NCBI GenBank assembly: GCA_003644295.1
Contig: QNBZ01000034.1
Location: 1 to 9,243 of the forward strand
From: Planctomycetota bacterium
Lineage (GTDB): Bacteria > Planctomycetota > Phycisphaerae > Sedimentisphaerales > Anaerobacaceae
DNA length: 9,243 bases
Direction of reading: 5' to 3'
Both the position numbers and the translations under genes were made by a program. The notes beneath the pieces are model-generated. The model made no database searches, had not been told where the DNA came from, and saw only the letters and a list, made by a program, of their open reading frames with translations. Positions within the stretch are counted from its first letter, which is position 1; every line of letters starts with the position of its first letter. Below are positions 1 to 5,866 of the stretch, piece after piece.

Positions 1-847
1 CCCTAACGTGTTTACCATTAAAGTATCCTGTAACTGTCAGGATGACCTGGGCCTGTGGATGAACCTTCTCCAAGTGTTCACGCACTAAATCTACAGGATT
101 TTCGCTTTCATACGGGTCCATTCCCACAACAACCTTCTCATAATGAGGGGAGTCAAGCTGATATTCTTTCGGTGGACCACCAACTTCAAATAGATTTACC
201 TTCCTTGGACCCGCTTCCCTCTTGGTTATCGAAATCGGTGAGCCTGGATAGACAAAATGACCTCCATTTTCTATCTCGCGGACATCAAACCGAGTATGGA
301 AGTGCCCGGCAAGCACATAATCAATGTTTAGGCCACCGAAATATGACAGCTTAACCGGAGCATATCGTTTTTGTCCCTCGTCACCGAAGTCGGTGCGGGA
401 AAAGAAGGCATCCAGCAACTCTCCGTGATAGAGCACAATATTGCATTTGTCAGGAGCCAGCTTACCTACCAGAAAACGAATTTTATCAATGACATTGACA
501 CCTTGGCTGGTTTGGAAAGGAATCCCGCAGATTCGTACTTCATCAGAATCATAGGTCTGATCCAGTTCGGTCAGGGCGGTTACATCCTCGCCAAAATACA
601 TATCTTTGTAGCAATTAAAGTCATGATTACCGGGTAAAAGAACAATGTCAAACGAGTTACCAGAAAAAATCTTTCGTATTTTGGGCCTGAGTTCTTCGGC
701 ATTAACGTTTTTGTCAAAAAGGTCCCCGGATATAGCGAAGACCCCGACGTTTTCTTTTTCTGCTATCTCAAGCAATCTCTGCAAGGTTTGCCATCGCTGG
801 TCCCGGTAAGTTTTCAAGTGGATGTCTGCTGTATGAAGAATTTTCAT
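1..847 (-). CDS. SbcD-like metallophosphoesterase / DNA exonuclease subunit, 3' end outside window
   Basis: Reading the minus strand from the ATG at 847 gives 282 uninterrupted codons that run off the left edge, so the C-terminus is missing. The N-terminus MKILHTADIHL is the usual start of SbcD/Mre11-type nucleases. All calcineurin-like phosphoesterase metal motifs are present in order: D8-x-H10, G41-D42, G73-N-H-D76, H141 in a YHGE context, and G181-H-F-H184. YPGSPIS (200-206) is also typical of SbcD-like proteins. The family acts as a Mn-dependent nuclease, usually with an SbcC/Rad50 ATPase; any such partner would lie further left, out of view. The nearest purine-rich stretch (AGGAG, about 856-870) is some 18 nt from the ATG, so initiation is weakly supported. 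The frame is open for 30 codons upstream to a TGA at 940-938, but the only alternative start there is TTG, and family alignment favours 847. The gene is divergent from the recombinase and may be cargo of its element. The assignment to the phosphoesterase family is firm; true SbcD orthology is less certain. Confidence 0.88.
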   Translation of the reverse strand, partial: MKILHTADIHLKTYRDQRWQTLQRLLEIAEKENVGVFAISGDLFDKNVNAEELRPKIRKIFSGNSFDIVLLPGNHDFNCYKDMYFGEDVTALTELDQTYDSDEVRICGIPFQTSQGVNVIDKIRFLVGKLAPDKCNIVLYHGELLDAFFSRTDFGDEGQKRYAPVKLSYFGGLNIDYVLAGHFHTRFDVREIENGGHFVYPGSPISITKREAGPRKVNLFEVGGPPKEYQLDSPHYEKVVVGMDPYESENPVDLVREHLEKVHPQAQVILTVTGYFNGKHVR

Positions 848-1009
848 TTTTAAGCGAGTTTTGAACTCCTGGTTCAGGTTCTTAAATTCTTGACCAACCG
901 GCAAGTCAAACTCAGATACTTCCTTTAGGCCGCTTTTTCATTTAGAAAGTCCGCAAACACTGCCAATTGTTTAGCAATCTACAAAGATAATAAATAAGCG
1001 AAATAAGCA

Positions 1010-1038
1010 TTTTAATCAACCAGAAATTTATGTATAAT
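1010..1038 (+). promoter_or_regulatory. Predicted promoter of the serine recombinase
   Basis: A perfect TATAAT -10 box lies at 1033-1038, with a TG immediately upstream. The -35 is weak (TTTTAA at 1010-1015, 17-bp spacing). The start of transcription would be near 1045, about 30 nt before the recombinase ATG, whose likely ribosome site is GGGA at 1065-1068. The whole 848-1075 gap is an AT-rich divergent promoter region. On the minus strand TTGATT (1019-1014) and TATTTA (996-991), 17 bp apart, may serve the SbcD-like gene, which would make the two promoters overlap. Confidence 0.5.
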
Positions 1039-1075
1039 CTGCTCGGTTGAGTAATCCAGATAACGGGAACACAAG

Positions 1076-2608
1076 ATGGCAAAGACCAATTCAAAACCAG
1101 TTGGCATCTGGATCCGGGTCTCTACCGAAGACCAGGCTAGAGGCGACAGCCCCGAGCATCACGAAAGAAGGGCTCAGGCCTACGCCGAGTCCAAGGATTG
1201 GCAGGTAAAAGAGGTCTATCATCTTGAGGCTGTCAGTGGAAAATCGGTCATGGGCCTGCTAGAGACCGAAAGGATGCTTGAGGATATTAAGGCTGGTCGG
1301 ATCACCGGCCTTATTTTCTCCAAGCTTGCCCGGCTGGCCCGGAACACCAGGGAGCTACTTGAGTTTGCTGATATCTTTCGTGAATATAACGCGGATTTAA
1401 TTTCCCTACAGGAATCTATCGACACCTCAACCCCGGCTGGCAGGCTTTTCTATACGATGGTTGCTGCTATGGCTCAGTGGGAGCGAGAGGAGATATCCGA
1501 CCGTGTGGCAGCTTCTGTTCCTATCAGGGCTAAATTAGGTAAACCACTGGGAGGCAGAGCTCCGTTTGGCTATCAGTGGAAAGACCACAAATTGATTCTT
1601 AATCCAGCAGAAGCTCCTATCAGAAAGCTAATCTACGAGTATTTCCTTGAGCATCGCCGAAAAAAGAGAGTGGCTCGTCTACTGAATGAAGAAGGCTACC
1701 GAACACGAAGAGGAGCAAAATTCACTGGCTTATCGATTGAAAGGCTGCTGCGGGATTCTACTGCAAAGGGCGTTCACCGGGCAAACTACACTAAAAGAGT
1801 CGATGAAAAAAGATGGGCTGAAAAACCAGAAGAAGATTGGGTTCTGACTAAGGTTGAGCCGATTGTACCTGAGGGGCTCTGGGAGCAATGCAATCAGATT
1901 TTAGATGAGCAAAAGAAAACTCGCAAACCACCTGGCCGTAAAGCCATCCAGCTTTTTGCCGGTTTTGCCTATTGTCACTGTGGCAACAAGATGTATGTGC
2001 CTTCCAATGCACCGAAATACATCTGCAAGAAATGTCGAAACAAAATCAGCATCCCTGACCTAGAGGAAATCTTTCATCACCAGCTTAAGAGTTTCTTTTT
2101 CTCACCCGAGGAGATTTCCAAGCATCTTGAAGACGCAGACAACGTAATCAAGGAAAAACAGCAGCTTCTTGCCACATTGAGTGAGGAAAAAGACAAACTC
2201 AAAAAGGAGATGGACAAAACCTATCAACTCTACCTGGACGACCAAATATCCAAAACAGGCTTTGGCAAGCGATACAAACCTATGGAAGAAAGGCTGGGCC
2301 AGATTGATGACCAGATTCCCAGGCTTGAGGGTGAGATAGATTATCTTAAAAGCCAGTACCTCTCAAAGGATGAGATTCTCCATGAGGCAAGAGATTTATA
2401 TTCACGCTGGCCGAAACTGAGTCAAGACGAGAAAAGACAGATTATTGAGACTATCACTGAGAAAATCATTATTGGTGAAAAGGACATAACCATAAACCTC
2501 TGCTACCTTCCCTCTCCCCCTAAAACGATGGCAAAAAGGCAACGGAGCAGGAGGGATTCGAACCCCCGGTGCCTTACGGCACAACGGTTTTCAAGACCGT
2601 CGCCTTAA
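1076..2608 (+). CDS. Large serine recombinase (site-specific integrase) reading into tRNA-Ser
   Basis: The 510-residue protein has a serine recombinase layout. The resolvase catalytic domain is at about 9-155, with the nucleophile in RVST (R14, S16) and the FSKLARLARN segment (81-90) carrying the conserved active-site arginines. A 'Recombinase' DNA-binding domain covers about 160-290, starting GGRAPFGY. A zinc-ribbon (C300-x-C302 and C317-x2-C320) follows, then a charged coiled-coil (about 350-425). This is the phage/ICE integrase type, which carries out cut-and-paste integration through a phosphoserine link. Residues from about 490 onward (RSRRDSNPR...) are the antisense translation of tRNA-Ser, and the TAA stop (2606-2608) lies in the tRNA D-loop. 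The native protein is thus about 489 residues plus a tail supplied by the target site. Start: ATG with GGGA 7 nt upstream, behind a TATAAT promoter. No frameshift or missing catalytic residue is seen, so it looks functional. Confidence 0.95.
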   Translation: MAKTNSKPVGIWIRVSTEDQARGDSPEHHERRAQAYAESKDWQVKEVYHLEAVSGKSVMGLLETERMLEDIKAGRITGLIFSKLARLARNTRELLEFADIFREYNADLISLQESIDTSTPAGRLFYTMVAAMAQWEREEISDRVAASVPIRAKLGKPLGGRAPFGYQWKDHKLILNPAEAPIRKLIYEYFLEHRRKKRVARLLNEEGYRTRRGAKFTGLSIERLLRDSTAKGVHRANYTKRVDEKRWAEKPEEDWVLTKVEPIVPEGLWEQCNQILDEQKKTRKPPGRKAIQLFAGFAYCHCGNKMYVPSNAPKYICKKCRNKISIPDLEEIFHHQLKSFFFSPEEISKHLEDADNVIKEKQQLLATLSEEKDKLKKEMDKTYQLYLDDQISKTGFGKRYKPMEERLGQIDDQIPRLEGEIDYLKSQYLSKDEILHEARDLYSRWPKLSQDEKRQIIETITEKIIIGEKDITINLCYLPSPPKTMAKRQRSRRDSNPRCLTAQRFSRPSP

Positions 2609-2627
2609 ACCACTCGGCCACTGCTCC
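2543..2627 (-). tRNA. tRNA-Ser(UGA)
   Basis: The minus strand folds into a complete class II tRNA. The acceptor stem is seven perfect pairs (GGAGCAG with CTGCTCC), followed by a GCC/GGC D-stem with AGTGG in the loop. The anticodon stem is ACGGT/ACCGT with loop CTTGAAA; the anticodon TGA is complementary to plus-strand 2591-2593. A long variable arm GTGCC-GTAA-GGCAC identifies a serine tRNA. The T-arm is GGGGG-TTCGAAT-CCCTC with one G-T pair. The discriminator is G at 2543, and the 3' CCA is not encoded. It would read UCA and other UCN codons. The 3' half overlaps the end of the recombinase frame on the other strand and is the likely integration target; the copy here is intact. Confidence 0.97.
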
Positions 2628-2645
2628 GGAGCTGACCTTCAACTA

Positions 2646-2673
2646 TTTTTACTGCCGATGACCTTTTTTGCAA
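2646..2673 (-). promoter_or_regulatory. Predicted promoter of tRNA-Ser
   Basis: On the minus strand TTGCAA (2673-2668) and TAAAAA (2651-2646) are separated by 16 bp. Each matches the sigma-70 consensus at four of six positions. Transcription would start near 2639, giving a leader of about 12 nt before the tRNA 5' end at 2627. Confidence 0.4.
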
Positions 2674-2704
2674 GAAGATTAATTTTCATATTGGCTCGTG
2701 CGCC

Positions 2705-2723
2705 CCTTTGCTTCGCTCAAGAC
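2705..2723. repeat. Degenerate intergenic repeat, copy A
   Basis: This 19-bp stretch (core TTGCTTCGCTCAAGAC) matches 13 of 19 positions of the sequence at 5640-5658 (core GACTTTGCTCGGGAC). Both sit between genes. The similarity is modest, so it may be a decayed copy of a dispersed repeat or chance. Confidence 0.25.
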
Positions 2724-2725
2724 CA

Positions 2726-2752
2726 TTGACAGTTGCTCACCCGCCTGATAAT
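2726..2752 (+). promoter_or_regulatory. Predicted promoter almost touching the lipoprotein start
   Basis: A perfect -35 TTGACA (2726-2731) is followed after 15 bp by GATAAT (2747-2752, five of six). TAATCT (2749-2754) at 17-bp spacing is a weaker alternative. Either choice puts the transcription start at about 2759-2763, on the ATG at 2761, so the message would be leaderless or nearly so. That fits the absence of any Shine-Dalgarno sequence. Confidence 0.5.
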
Positions 2753-2760
2753 CTGTTTTT

Positions 2761-3567
2761 ATGATTTGCGTCCTTCGGATTATTGCTTTTAGCTGCACAA
2801 TAACTTTACTGGCTGGTTGCAACGGCACTGAAAAAGATGTGCCTATATGGGAGCATGTCAAAATTAGCGATTTGGCCACTGCTCATACTGCGGAACATCC
2901 GGGCAGCCAATCGCTGAAGACAATAAATTTTGACGTTTATATTTTCGAGTTACCAGTCGAGAACATCGGCGCACTGGACGGCATCTGGCGGACTTTGTAC
3001 ACAAAGCCGCTGCGATTTAATGATTACGATGCGTTCTGCGCCAATTCATTCTCGGTTGGCTTCGGCCAACTGCCAATCTGGAACGAAATTGCCGATTTAT
3101 TGCGAACCGCCGGTGCCAAAAAGGCCGAGACGGTTACGCTGTTGCTTTCTGACGGCCTGGCCAATGACATTGCCATTGCAGGATTAGCAGACGAACAAAC
3201 CATCTTTTATATCTCAACCGCTGGCTCAATGGAAGGAGCGACCGTTGGGCCGGGCACTGTTGCATTGCGCATAAAAGCTGAAAAAATCCCCGGCGCAAGA
3301 GGGGTATGTAATGTTCATCTGGTTCCTGTATCTTTGCCACTGAGAAAAACTTCGCTTACGCAAGCCAACGCCAGCATAAAATCAGGCGAATTTCATTTCA
3401 CTTCCGCCGGCTTTAGATTGAAAATGGGCCCCGGCGATTTTTTTCTCTTCGGGCCTGGGAAATACATAAACAATCAGATAACTTTAGGTGGTTCACTCTT
3501 TAACAAGCCCGGGCGCAAACCAGCCGTCAGAGTATTTATGTTTATTTGCACAGGGATAAATGATTGA
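2761..3567 (+). CDS. Lipoprotein of unknown function
   Basis: I do not recognise the family of this 268-residue protein. The N-terminus is a lipoprotein signal: R6, a hydrophobic stretch, and the lipobox L17-A-G-C20. The predicted mature protein starts at C20 and is membrane-anchored on the outer face of the cytoplasmic membrane or sorted to the outer membrane. The rest is soluble with no further membrane segment. Visible blocks are a beta-strand-rich start (FDVYIFELPVENI, about 58-70), a central alternating hydrophobic part, and a glycine/proline-rich C-terminal part (GPGDFFLFGPGKY). The alternating strands and the VYIFELP segment are loosely like secretin or pilus-associated domains, but that is a weak impression. 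An in-frame TAA at 2749-2751 leaves ATG 2761 as the only sensible start. It is the first gene of a run with DUF362 and tsaD; its stop overlaps a possible TTG start of the next gene. Confidence 0.8.
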   Translation: MICVLRIIAFSCTITLLAGCNGTEKDVPIWEHVKISDLATAHTAEHPGSQSLKTINFDVYIFELPVENIGALDGIWRTLYTKPLRFNDYDAFCANSFSVGFGQLPIWNEIADLLRTAGAKKAETVTLLLSDGLANDIAIAGLADEQTIFYISTAGSMEGATVGPGTVALRIKAEKIPGARGVCNVHLVPVSLPLRKTSLTQANASIKSGEFHFTSAGFRLKMGPGDFFLFGPGKYINNQITLGGSLFNKPGRKPAVRVFMFICTGIND

Positions 3568-3575
3568 GCTGTCAT

Positions 3576-4526
3576 ATGTCCAACCCAAGAGTAGCGCTAA
3601 CTCGATGTACTGATTACAGCCAAGCCAAAATCAGCGAAGCGATACAGAGACAATTTGAGCTTCTCGGCGGACTGGAAAAATTTGTAAGCCGCGGCGACAT
3701 CGTCCTGCTTAAACCGAATTTTATCGCCCCAAAGTCGCGCCGGCACGCCACACAAACAGACCCTGCTGTCATCATCGAAACAGCCCGACTGTTAAAGGAT
3801 TTCGGAGCAAAGCCCTTCGTCGGCGATTCCCCCGCCTGGGGTAATGTTTTTAGCTGCGTAAAAGCATTAAAACTTGAAGAAACGCTAAAGAAATTATCCG
3901 TACCGGTAAGACAGCTTGATAAACCAAAAAAGTGCCAAATAGGAATAGATGCCGCTGTCGGCATAAGTTCGGCTGCGCTCGATGCGGATGTTATTGTAAA
4001 TCTGCCGAAGTTCAAATCACATCAACAATTGGTAGCAACATTTGCAGTTAAGAATATGTTCGGCTGTGTCAGCGGTAAGCGAAAAGCACTATGGCACTTC
4101 ACGAAAGGCAAGAGCAGCTATGACTTTTGCGAATTACTTATAGCCATATACAGATTTTTAAGCCCTGCATTGACTATCATCGATGCGGTTACAGCGATGG
4201 ACGGCCCCGGACCAATTCGCGGCAGAGCGAGACCTCTCGGCTGGTTAATCGGCGGAACAGAACCTATCGCCTGCGAAACTATCTGCTGCAAGTTAATCAA
4301 CTTAAATCCTGATGATTTGCCGATTATTAAAACGGCAAGACAAATCGGCCTCGGCTGTTCCAATTCCGATGCGATAAAAATCATTGGTGACGATTACTCG
4401 CAAAATATTTGCACCGATTTTGAATTGCCGAAACTCATCCCCATCCGCTTTTCATTGGTACACGTTTGTAAAAGTGCCTGCAAACAGATATTACTGCTGG
4501 CCAAGGCCGCAATAAAAAAATTATGA
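3576..4526 (+). CDS. DUF362 domain protein
   Basis: The 316-residue protein matches DUF362 along its length. It has VLLKPNF (43-49), GDSPAWG (83-89), the NLPKFKSH block (142-149) followed by VKNMFGCVSG (158-167), the MDGPGP turn (208-213) and WLIGGTEPIACE (223-234). DUF362 members are soluble and often fused to a 4Fe-4S ferredoxin domain; that part is absent here, although cysteines are frequent. The biochemical role of the family is not settled, and I assign none. I chose ATG 3576, because an upstream in-frame TTG (3564), which overlaps the lipoprotein stop, adds only four residues not needed by the family. Neither start has a convincing ribosome site, so translation may depend on coupling to the upstream gene. 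Its stop overlaps the tsaD ATG at ATGA (4523-4526), a classic coupling arrangement. Confidence 0.87.
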   Translation: MSNPRVALTRCTDYSQAKISEAIQRQFELLGGLEKFVSRGDIVLLKPNFIAPKSRRHATQTDPAVIIETARLLKDFGAKPFVGDSPAWGNVFSCVKALKLEETLKKLSVPVRQLDKPKKCQIGIDAAVGISSAALDADVIVNLPKFKSHQQLVATFAVKNMFGCVSGKRKALWHFTKGKSSYDFCELLIAIYRFLSPALTIIDAVTAMDGPGPIRGRARPLGWLIGGTEPIACETICCKLINLNPDDLPIIKTARQIGLGCSNSDAIKIIGDDYSQNICTDFELPKLIPIRFSLVHVCKSACKQILLLAKAAIKKL

Positions 4527-5623
4527 ATACCTCGGCCATATTTAGTATTATTATGCAAACAAAAGAAAAACGAGCCACGAGCCACGAGTTACGAGAGACG
4601 ATTAATATATTAGGCATTGAGACCAGTTGCGACGAAACCGCTGCCGCTGTTGTCGCTAACGGTACAATTATCAAATCGTCCGTAGTGTCCTCGCAGATAA
4701 AGCTGCACGAGAAATACGGCGGAGTCGTTCCCGAGATAGCATCCCGTGCGCATATCGAAAAAATATATCCTGTTATAACCGAGGCAGTCCGACAGGCAGA
4801 TATTACCAAAGAAGATATTGACGCAATTGCCATTGCAAATCAGCCCGGTTTAGGTGTAGCTCTAATAGTTGGCGTAACAGCCGCCAAAGCCCTCAGCTTT
4901 GCCTTGGGAAAGCCGCTGCTGGCAATCAATCATCTGCACGCCCATATCCAGTCAGCGATACTGGCTGAAGAAAATCCGGAGCTGCCCGCAGTTGCCCTGA
5001 TAGTATCAGGCGGACATACGCAACTCTATGATTACAAATCGCCTTTGGAACCGAAACTGCTTGGCTCAACCATTGACGACGCTGCCGGCGAGGCCTTTGA
5101 CAAGGTTGCGGCAATTCTTAAATTGCCGTACCCCGGCGGGCCGGCAATTGAAAAAATAGCAAAGTATGGAAATCCGAAAGCGATTGATTTTCCACGCTCA
5201 ATGCTCAGCCCTGATTCGCTGGATTTCTCCTTCAGCGGAATCAAAACAGCCGTGCTGTATTACTGTCGTGGCCAAGATATGAAAGGCCAAAACAAAGTTG
5301 ATTCAATGAGCAAAAGGCAAATCGCTGATATTGCAGCGTCATTCCAGTCAGCGGTGGTTGATGTCCTCGTGAAAAAAACCGAGCTTGCCGCCGAGAAAAT
5401 CGGTGCAAAAACCATCCTGCTCGGCGGCGGAGTGGCAGCAAATAACCAACTGCGAACTGCACTGAAACAAATGTGCGATTCCGCTGTCCCCCCGAAAAAA
5501 TTGCTCGTTACGCCAAAACAGTATTGCACCGACAACGCTGTTATGGTAGCGTCTTTAGGTTATCATAAATACAAAGCCGGTATCTTCGCAGATTTGACTC
5601 TTGAACCAAAGGCCAGCAGTTGA
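4523..5623 (+). CDS. tsaD: tRNA N6-adenosine threonylcarbamoyltransferase TsaD
   Basis: TsaD moves the threonylcarbamoyl group from threonylcarbamoyl-AMP onto A37 of ANN-decoding tRNAs to make t6A, working with TsaB and TsaE in bacteria. Signature parts are all visible: ILGIETSCDET (29-39), the metal-binding pair H137-x3-H141 in NHLHAHI, SGGHTQL (162-168), the GEAFDK segment (189-194), the glycine-rich GGGVAANNQLR (301-311) and TDNAVM with D337 as the third metal ligand. The ASKHA fold is complete and the protein looks active. The 366-residue frame has about 26 extra residues before the conserved start. These are partly encoded by a 7-bp tandem repeat at 4570-4604. ATG 4523 overlaps the upstream stop (ATGA); ATG 4553 is a second option giving 356 residues. 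No standard start codon lies closer to the conserved region. Confidence 0.96.
   Translation: MNTSAIFSIIMQTKEKRATSHELRETINILGIETSCDETAAAVVANGTIIKSSVVSSQIKLHEKYGGVVPEIASRAHIEKIYPVITEAVRQADITKEDIDAIAIANQPGLGVALIVGVTAAKALSFALGKPLLAINHLHAHIQSAILAEENPELPAVALIVSGGHTQLYDYKSPLEPKLLGSTIDDAAGEAFDKVAAILKLPYPGGPAIEKIAKYGNPKAIDFPRSMLSPDSLDFSFSGIKTAVLYYCRGQDMKGQNKVDSMSKRQIADIAASFQSAVVDVLVKKTELAAEKIGAKTILLGGGVAANNQLRTALKQMCDSAVPPKKLLVTPKQYCTDNAVMVASLGYHKYKAGIFADLTLEPKASS
4570..4604. repeat. Five imperfect 7-bp tandem units inside the tsaD N-terminus
   Basis: Two exact ACGAGCC units (4570-4583) are followed by ACGAGTT, ACGAGAG and a diverged ACGATTA. The array encodes residues 16-27 of TsaD as annotated (KRATSHELRET...), directly before the conserved ILGIETSCDET block. 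Since 7 is not a multiple of 3, a change of one unit shifts the frame relative to both upstream ATGs. Confidence 0.8.
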
Positions 5624-5630
5624 TGTGGCG

Positions 5631-5669
5631 CGGCCATCCCCTCGACTTTGCTCGGGACAGGTTTGGCCG
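5631..5669. repeat. Palindromic intergenic repeat just after tsaD
   Basis: CGGCCA (5631-5636) pairs perfectly with TGGCCG (5664-5669), and inside it TCCC (5637-5640) can pair with GGGA (5654-5657). The centre holds the sequence related to copy A at 2705-2723. It begins 7 nt past the tsaD stop. No run of T follows the stem, so it is better described as a REP-like element than a rho-independent terminator, though it could stabilise the 3' end of the tsaD message. Confidence 0.5.
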
Positions 5670-5723
5670 TGTTTCCGCAGACTGGAAGCCCGTGCTACCG
5701 TTCGCTGGTGTTTTATCTATTGG

Positions 5724-5840
5724 TTAATTCGCATGGTGCAGCTTGGCCTTGGCAATGCTGACCAGAGACCTCAATGCAGCATTCACCGATTGTTCGTCGG
5801 GGAAATACTTGGCAACATCTTTTTTATATTCTTTACCGCG
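5724..5840 (-). pseudogene. Remnant of a small protein gene (C-terminal ~38 residues)
   Basis: The minus strand carries 38 open codons ending in TAA (5726-5724), translating as ...KKDVAKYFPDEQSVNAALR and then SLVSIAKAKLHHAN. The residue pattern looks like real, helix-rich protein. A TAA at 5843-5841 lies directly upstream in frame. There is no ATG, and the only GTG would leave about 20 residues. The break coincides with the repeat-like sequence at 5835-5854. It lies just downstream of the nucleotidyltransferase on the same strand, so it may be what is left of its neighbour. I do not recognise the family; chance coding-like sequence is possible. Confidence 0.35.
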
Positions 5841-5854
5841 TTAATCTGTGTCTA
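5835..5854 (-). repeat. Probable dispersed-repeat copy (ACACAGATTAACGCGG type)
   Basis: The minus strand reads TAGACACAGATTAACGCGGT. Sequences of the kind CACAGATTAACGCGGAT recur between genes in many environmental bacterial genomes; this is from general familiarity, and only one copy is in the window. It sits between the nucleotidyltransferase stop and the ORF remnant and may mark an insertion that broke the latter. Confidence 0.3.
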
Positions 5855-5866
5855 AAAATTGCCGCG

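Larger units (their letters stand above)
1..2543. mobile_element. Putative tRNA-Ser-integrated element, one end only
   Basis: A large serine recombinase gene lies directly against, and reads into, the 3' end of a tRNA-Ser gene. This is the layout of an integrated island with its integrase at the tRNA-proximal junction. The right boundary would be at or just inside the tRNA 3' end (about 2543-2565). The left boundary is not visible: I saw no second copy of the tRNA 3' segment between 1 and 1075, so the element, if intact, continues beyond position 1 and would include the SbcD-like gene. The start given is therefore only the window edge. A decayed element that has lost its other end is the main alternative. 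Confidence 0.45.

Noticed and set aside
55..637. Two plus-strand ORFs (99 and 88 codons) at 55-354 and 371-637
   Set aside because: They lie antisense to the SbcD-like gene, whose motifs are continuous on the minus strand through the whole stretch. They resemble no protein family.
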